A stretch of DNA of 64,000 nt, from NCBI GenBank assembly GCA_002104985.1, contig MCGO01000100.1, forward strand, positions 62,001-126,000. Direction: 5' to 3'. Below the pieces are notes generated by a model. It worked only from the letters and a program-made list of their open reading frames with translations. It made no database searches and was not told where the DNA came from. Numbering within the stretch: position 1 is the stretch's first letter; the number at the start of each line of letters is the position of its first letter. The position numbers and the translations under genes are program-made. This document shows, one piece after another, positions 58,195 to 64,000 of this stretch. Source of the stretch: Rhizoclosmatium globosum (taxonomy: Eukaryota > Chytridiomycota > Chytridiomycetes > Chytridiales > Chytriomycetaceae).

Positions 58195-59103
58195 TTACAC
58201 AGACTTCACCGATTCCAAACCAAATACAGTTTTGTCTGTTCCCTTTTCAACGACTGCTGGCGGTTGATTTGGTCCACATTTGCCACCTGTTCCGCCACCA
58301 GAGGTGGTTTCTGTCTCTCGGACCCAATATAGCTTAACTTTCATTATCAATAATGATGCAATACTGAAAATTAGCCCCCTATATCTTAATGCGATCAAGA
58401 GATTGATGTTTTCATTGTCGTCTCCTAACGCTATGCTGATTCCATACAGTACGAAACAACTACATTGGCACACAGTGCAAAAAATACCAGCTTTTGCAAT
58501 GATGACAAAGTCTGGGCTCAAAAGGTGATCATCTGTAACTGTTTTTCTCAGGAACTGAAGAAACGCGGATAATAACAACAAGTCACAACAGATTGTCATG
58601 ATTCCAGTGAGTAAACTTGTAATTCCAATCATTTTTCTGCTAGTTGAAATGACCCATGAAGGTCCATAAGATGCGACCGCCAACGCCACCCCCGGAAGAA
58701 ACGAAATAAGACAAAGAATAGGTATCGACCATTTCATTACAATGTATGACTTTGGATTATGTCGCTCCATAATTTTTGAGGCTCGAATCCAAGCAATTAG
58801 GATGTACATAACCATCGAACCATTAATACCAAAGATTTCCACCAGATGCGCTGTCTTTGCCTTGGCGCGATAGTGGCTCGTTTCTATACTGCGAGAAAAT
58901 CCTACAGTTGTCATAACTGCCGTTATCGTTCCCAGTGTCACGTTGATGTAAAAAGGTGTTTTGATACCAGTCCATCCTTCCTCCCGGTAAACAATATACC
59001 CACAATAACATATAAATTGAATAACTGCAGTTGCTGCAGCTATATAACCGATGGCCACTGCACAACGATCCTGCCAAATTTGGTTTGACGTGGTATTCAA
59101 CAT
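58195..59103 (-). CDS. Seven-helix membrane protein (GPCR-like)
   Basis: Intronless, 302 residues from the first ATG. The extracellular N-terminus MLNTTSNQIWQDRC is followed by seven hydrophobic segments: AVAIGYIAAATAVIQFICYC; YINVTLGTITAVMTTVGF; HLVEIFGINGSMVMYILIAW; WSIPILCLISFLPGVALAVA; ITSLLTGIMTICCDLLLLSA; IIAKAGIFCTVCQCSCFVLY; and INLLIALRYRGLIFSIASLL. The cytosolic tail is short and Gly/Thr-rich. The topology suits a G-protein-coupled receptor or similar sensor, but I see no family motif such as DRY or NPxxY, so the class is open. A decayed related copy lies immediately upstream. Confidence 0.7.
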   Translation of the reverse strand: MLNTTSNQIWQDRCAVAIGYIAAATAVIQFICYCGYIVYREEGWTGIKTPFYINVTLGTITAVMTTVGFSRSIETSHYRAKAKTAHLVEIFGINGSMVMYILIAWIRASKIMERHNPKSYIVMKWSIPILCLISFLPGVALAVASYGPSWVISTSRKMIGITSLLTGIMTICCDLLLLSAFLQFLRKTVTDDHLLSPDFVIIAKAGIFCTVCQCSCFVLYGISIALGDDNENINLLIALRYRGLIFSIASLLIMKVKLYWVRETETTSGGGTGGKCGPNQPPAVVEKGTDKTVFGLESVKSV

Positions 59104-59199
59104 AGATTTACAATCAACGAATATAGAGAAAAAGGAAAATATTAATAATGATACTGCTGATAATGGTATACTTCTGCATTGTGCTTCCAAAACCTGCCA

Positions 59200-59480
59200 G
59201 TTAACTTTCTACCTCGCGAACACAATAAAGCCGAATTTTCAAACCATCAAAGCTGTAATGCTATAAATTAGCCCAACATGTGCAAGCACGATCAACAAAT
59301 TTAAGTTGTCATTCCATCCCCAACAGAAATGCTGGCTCCAATAAAAAGAAAATAAACTGGGAAACGGTGCAAACTATTCCAGCTCTCGCGATAATTAAGA
59401 AATTCAAGCTTTCGTGTTCACTATCAGACATCGCGCTTCTGAAGAAACTGAAACCAATATCAAAAATTCAAACATCCTTT
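59200..59480 (-). pseudogene. Decayed C-terminal remnant of a second seven-helix gene
   Basis: On the minus strand, SLNFLIIARAGIVCTVSQFI and, one base out of frame, DNLNLLIVLAHVGLIYSITA match helices 6 and 7 of the intact neighbour (DFVIIAKAGIFCTVCQCSCF and NINLLIALRYRGLIFSIASL). A frameshift separates the two pieces, and stop codons follow ALMV and FIVFAR. No N-terminal half is found. This is a truncated tandem duplicate. Confidence 0.75.
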
Positions 59481-59628
59481 TGACTTCGTCCATATTGGCG
59501 AGATATATCCAGTTTAGTTAAGTTTATTGTAATGTAAAGAAAGAAATCAAATAAACCTTCGACACTGCAGATATCCCCACTCTCATACACACCCATATCC
59601 TTCCAACAATTTTACACACCCAAGTCGT

Positions 59629-62600
59629 TTACGCATTCATTGCCCCACGATTCCTCAAGACATTTGTCTTACGCACAGCAATCAGCCGAACCAATGGGTC
59701 CTTGAACGCCTGCAACTCCCAGTAATTGACAAACTCAGTCGCAAGTTGTTGTGGATCATCGTACTAAAAAAAACAACCAAAACAGTCAGCAACCACCAAA
59801 TGAAAAAAAAGTACGTACCTCATGAACAGCCAACATTTGTTCTCCACCAATCTTGGTCTCAATCTTGAGCTTCAACAACAGCCGGCCTCGGTACTGGACA
59901 CTGTACACGAACCCAGTTTCACTCTTTTCACCACCCGTGGCAGGAGGTGGAGAAACACGTTGCTGTTGCTGTTGTTGCTGTTGAAGTGCTCCAAGTCCTG
60001 GCGGGTTGGCCAAAAGCCCTGGCGGCGTGCTCATCATGTTGCTCACCATTCCTGCACTTCCAAGAGACCCAAATCGTGCACTGACGGCTGCAGGTCGTGG
60101 AGGTGGGACTGCCACATTCGATGGTGGTCCTGGTTTTTGCCATGTGTTGATTCCTGATGCCGCAGAGTTTACAATTGTTGAAGGGGGGTTAACGGCATTT
60201 AATGCGCTGGCAGGAGGAGCCGCCCATGGGTCCATACTGTTGATGACAGGCGCGGGACCGAGGACTGATGTTGCTGGCTCGCCTTTTGGACCTTGTTGGG
60301 AAGGAAGAGGGGTATTGGAGCGAGGTGCCCAAGGGTCAGCAAATTGTTGGGAGGCAGCTGGAGTTGATGACCATGTGGATGAAGCGGAGGTTAATTGGGC
60401 AGGATTGTTCCAGACAGTTGGATCTGTTCCCCATGAAGAAGGTTGCGTGGTAACGGGAGGTGGAACAGGAGCAGTGGCCCAAGATGGGAGTGTACTGGAG
60501 GGAATTTGTGGTGGCTGTTGCTGTTGTTGTTGGTATTGCAGTCCTGGTCCCGGAGCTGTAAAAGCAGCAACGGCAGCAGCTGTCTTTGAATCTTCCAAAA
60601 TCGAAGTGGAAGTGCCTCTTCTTCTACGACCACTTGCAATAACAACAGGAGCCTCTTCACCCTCTACACCGCCAGTAGGAGGAGCAACTGGGGTAGGTGT
60701 TGACGCAGATTCCCTATTCATGGACATTCGGCTCGCCCGTCCACTAAACAGCAAAACTCCGGTCTCTCCTGTTGGAGTAGTAATCATGGGAGGAGCAGCG
60801 ACACTCGCAACTACTGGGTTTGGCGCAATTCCAACAGGAGCGTTCCACGAAGCAGTGCGGCCATCTGGAGGAGGAGGACCTGACGGAATTCCCACACTGA
60901 TTCTACGTTTTGGTTCCATGTCCTTATTGGCTGGTGGCGGTGCAACGTAAGCAGGTTCATCGTTCAGAGCCGCACTTTCGGCATTGGGAGATGTGACAGG
61001 AATAAACGCCGCGACATCAGCACGCAAAATCGAACTAGGGCGCTTCTTGATCGTTTTGGGACTTTGTTCAGAGGAGCCTGGGGTTGGAGCGCTAATTTTA
61101 AGACCTTTTGCAGCAGCGGCAGCCAAAAATGCAGCTTGTTTGCTTGCGGTGTCGTCGTCTTCCTCTGCAACAGACTGCAACGATCCTGCTGCATTCAAAC
61201 TCAACGACGACTCTGGTCGAGGGAAATTTGCAGCCGCCAAAAACTTTTCGTGTAAATCAACTTGAGACAAGGAAGGAGACGAGTGCTGAGGAGTGGAACG
61301 CATAGAACCACCGCTTCCTGTACTTCCATACTCTGCCGAAAGCATATTTCCGCCTGATCGTCGCTTTTCCTTAATTTTTTCCGCACGCTCGTGTTTCAGT
61401 GCTTCTTGCAATTCATCAACATCTTCTTCGTCAGCACGCGCAGAAAGCCCTAGTAAACTCTTGCGGTGACGCAAAGTCTTGGACTGACGACGGGTACCTG
61501 TGGAGCTTGAATTCGCTGCTGATTCTTGTAATGCCTTGTATTCGGCGGCTTCTTTTTCATCCATCGACATGAAAGCATTCGATAGTGATGCCGGTTGGAG
61601 TTCAGGACTTTTGAGCATCGCTACTTTCGCAAATCCACTCTCTGTTCTTCCTACTTTGGCGAGATTTCCAAGAACAGATTGGTTTCCATAAGACACTTCA
61701 ACTTTCAGGTCAGACATCATGTGCTGCATTTGCATAACAGGTGACATTGGTGGAGACAGCATTCCGGCCGTTGGATCAGCGCCATTGTCACCTTCAACAG
61801 GACGTTTTGCTAACCGGGTCAATCCATCCTTTTCAAGAGTACATTCAAGGTCATCACCACCTTCAACAGCATATTCCTTCACGTAGGAAGAGCAAACGAG
61901 TTCGCAACCATCCAACACAAGCATTTCAAGTTTCTTTGTTTTAGAAACCATTTTGTGGATTGCAAGTGGGGTGATGAGGTCGCAGCCACTCAAGTATAAT
62001 TCTTCTAGATTTGGAGTTTCAGGGTAAATAGTAGTGGCATGACGGGTGATGGCATTGATTGTTGTATCTGTCACGGCATCGCAGAATGAAATGTCAAGGG
62101 ATCGAAGATGAGGACAGGAGGAGAAAAGCGGCGAAAGGGACTCGTCTGTAATCTTCGAGCAGGATTCAAGAATGAGGATTTCGAGGAATGGACAGTGAGA
62201 TATTGTGAAAGATAGAAGTGGATTTGTGATTTGGGTGTTGCGAAGGTTGAGGAATTTCAGAGGACGACGAATATCAGGCTGTGTGATTATTTGTTAATTT
62301 ATCTTGTGGAAGCTAGAATAGGAGGAATGCAATTCGCTCCTCATTCCCTTGAATCTTCGGGATCCCTTATACATAGTAGAGTTTAAATTTTCAGCATTCT
62401 TCCTCCCCATTCGCCGCAAAAAACATTACGACCTCATAATTCACGACTCGTGATATTGACAAAAGATTGCTCCTGTGTGACGTGTGTATGGGTTTACTCA
62501 CCATTATCGCAAGGTCCAAGCCTAGTTCAGGTTCCCGACATTCACTCAGATCAAGCTCCAGCATAGCACCAGCAAACTTGACAATAGGAACAAGGGATCC

Positions 62601-63195
62601 AACCGAGAGATTCGTGAAGGCAGCATCGAGTCTGTGTGAGTATGGTATCCAAGTTGTAGGTTTTAACAAGCACAGATTATCCGTGGTACACACCTCAGCA
62701 ACTTTGAGCATCGCTTCGCAAGTAAAGGAATGAAAGCATCTGACACAGGACAGCCAGGCAGTTCGAGCTGCATCAGGTGTTCGCAGTGCGTCGCAATAGA
62801 CTGCACAATCATGTTACTCATGTGGAAGACGGAGCCGAGCCGCAGGATTCGCAGCGAGTTCTTAGTCAGCTGCAGCGCACCGTCGAGGTCGCCGATCATC
62901 ACGTTGTCCGCCGCCGCGCCGCACAGATCGAGTTCGGTGACGAGGGCGGCGTACTTGTCCAGCGCCAAGGCCGCGAGAAGCCGCTCAAACGAGTCGCTGT
63001 TAGTCAGCGGCGGACACCGATACAAAGCCGAGAGCGCCGCCGATGTCCACGTGCGGTGAACAAGCGCTAGCTTGACAAGATCACGCCCGCCGCCTTCGTT
63101 CGGTCGCCGCCACTACCCATGAATACTCCGATGCGCTGCACTGCCGCCATCGGTAGTCGGTACACGGCTCCGATATATCCCTCGTTGCTGCTCAT
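59629..63195 (-). CDS. F-box/LRR protein with long disordered tail
   Basis: The N-terminus from MSSNEGYIGAVYRL has an F-box-like helix (LPMAAVQRIGVFMG, then RDLVKLALVHRTWTSAALSA). Cysteine-type LRRs follow: ALVTELDLCGAAADNVMIGD, HLMQLELPGCPVSDAFIPLL, AMLELDLSECREPELGLDLA, PFLEILILESCSKITDESLS and NLEELYLSGCDLITPLA. From about 61,850 to 59,830 the protein is disordered: Ser/Pro/Ala-rich with WxxP pieces and two polyglutamine tracts. The end is ordered again (KSETGFVYSVQYRGRLLLKL, LATEFVNYWELQAFKDPLVR). SCF-type role inferred from F-box + LRR. The frame breaks at CCC 63,086-63,088, where one more base restores KAAGRDLVKLAL. Confidence 0.78.
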
Positions 63196-63291
63196 TGGTG
63201 TTCGAGGGAAATGAAGATGTTCTGGAAAAAAGGCAACACTTGTTCTACTCAAATTAATCCCAGAATAAATAAACTAATTAGAGAAAAAAAA

Positions 63292-64000
63292 TTACATCGC
63301 CCCATTCCACTGCTGAGGTGGTTGTCCCATCTGTACACCCATTGATTGCTGATATGGTGTTGCTGTTGTCGACGCTCTTCTTTCATTACTCGATTGCCAA
63401 CGCAATTCCACTACATCGTACCCTTCGTCCTTCAGAAACACTTGCTTCATGCTTCCGTACACTATCTGGCCTTGAAAACTTTTTCTGACACCATCGACAG
63501 CTATATGGTTTCTCATCTGGGTATGTGTAACTGGTGTCGCTTCAAGTCATTACTCCGACCAAACGCTTTTCGCACGAATGGCACTTGAACGGTTTCAACA
63601 AGCTGCAGAAGACGATCCTGAAGATCCAAGAGATGTTGTCGAAGACTGCTGATTGTGCAAATTCTTCAACTTGCGATGCGCAGCCTTATCCAATTCCCAA
63701 CCCCCCTTCTCCATCCTCATCATTCTTCTCTTCTTCTTCTTCTTCCTCTTCCTCATCTCCAGATTCACTAGGACTTCCTCCATCCCCACCACTCCCACTT
63801 CTCTTTTCCTTTCTCTGTTGTTCAATCGCTGTTTCCGCCAACCCACTCAAGTCAGGACCCACACGAATTCCCCTGTCTTGACCAACATTTCCAGTGCACT
63901 TCCAGAATTTCCACTTACGCCACCATTCACACGTCCTCCCACTCCACCCACAACTCCGGCACTCGCAGGCCCACTTCCTCCCGGTCGTGCAGAATACGAA
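63292..64000 (-). CDS. C2H2 zinc-finger protein (cut by the right edge, frame breaks)
   Basis: Minus-strand frames here encode a finger LKPFKCHSCEKR followed in another frame by FGRSNDLKRHQLH, and a second, EKPYSCRWCQKKFSRPDSVR with KH. They are in different frames separated by single-base shifts without good splice sites. Upstream is a Ser/Gly/Glu-rich region (SGDEEEEEEEEKNDEDGEGG) and GNSGSALEMLVKTG, whose frame changes at CCCC 63,870-63,873. The C-terminus is probably VELRWQSSNERRASTT to QQWNGAM. A transcription factor is likely, but the exact protein cannot be read; second-finger zinc ligands are incomplete as it stands. Confidence 0.5.

Noticed and set aside
60006..60950. 314-codon plus-strand open frame
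   Set aside because: It lies antisense to the disordered tail of the F-box/LRR gene. Its Gly/Ala-rich composition is what the complement of a Pro/Ser/Ala-rich frame gives, and no family is recognised.

Overview
The window is nuclear DNA from a eukaryote, most likely a zoosporic (flagellated) fungus of the chytrid type. Introns are short (mostly 40-70 nt), with GTRAGT- or GTTGGT-like donors, CTAAY-like branch sites and AG acceptors. Genes are very closely packed. Several are typical of fungi (GH18 chitinase with chitin-binding modules, Dia2/Pof3-type F-box protein, Som1-like, Ump1, Clu1, Gpi8, SFT2). Others belong to cilia and basal bodies: an RPGRIP1L transition-zone protein, a centrin and an LRRC46-like protein. 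Higher fungi have lost most cilium genes, so this mixture points to a zoospore-forming lineage. I do not name a species.

Layout. 0-5.4 kb: RhoGAP protein cut by the left edge, a tRNA-Ala(TGC), the SNARE BET1 and a TPR/F-box/LRR protein (Dia2/Pof3 type). 5.4-16.5 kb: a 60-residue CSN9/SMAP1-like acidic protein, RPGRIP1L, a multi-pass membrane protein with an internal TIR domain (the most unusual gene here), and a forkhead factor. 16.7-28.4 kb: SFT2, MIC10, GPN2, UMP1, an unknown protein, a DUF4436 membrane protein, GPI8 and CLU1. 29-32.9 kb: two tandem hotdog thioesterases and a secreted chitinase. 32.9-34.9 kb: about 2 kb without a convincing gene, holding a degenerate repeat cluster. 34.9-44.5 kb: a small-GTPase-like protein, an SCP2 sterol carrier, SEC61 beta, SAM50, an LRRC46-like protein, a mitochondrial protein, RPF1 and a Som1-like protein. 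44.5-50 kb: a small unknown gene, a lipoxygenase with a substituted iron ligand, a third hotdog thioesterase, a mitochondrial PP2C phosphatase and a small membrane protein. 50-64 kb: PDS5, centrin, a secreted aspartic protease, a seven-helix membrane protein beside the wreck of a second copy, an F-box/LRR protein with a long disordered tail, and a C2H2 zinc-finger gene cut by the right edge.

There is no operon logic. Many neighbours share very short intergenic spaces: three divergent pairs have start codons only 54-61 bp apart, and many convergent pairs end within 40-120 bp. By function the genes cover cilium/basal body, secretory pathway (BET1, SFT2, SEC61 beta, GPI8), mitochondrial biogenesis (MIC10, SAM50, Som1-like, CLU1, PP2C) and cell-wall or secreted enzymes.

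A recurring technical feature is that several otherwise convincing genes change reading frame at a short G or C run, where one extra base would restore a family-typical protein. I read this mainly as systematic undercalling of short homopolymers in the assembly, but the TIR gene has three such breaks and could be decaying. Exon boundaries given here were read by eye and are approximate where stated.
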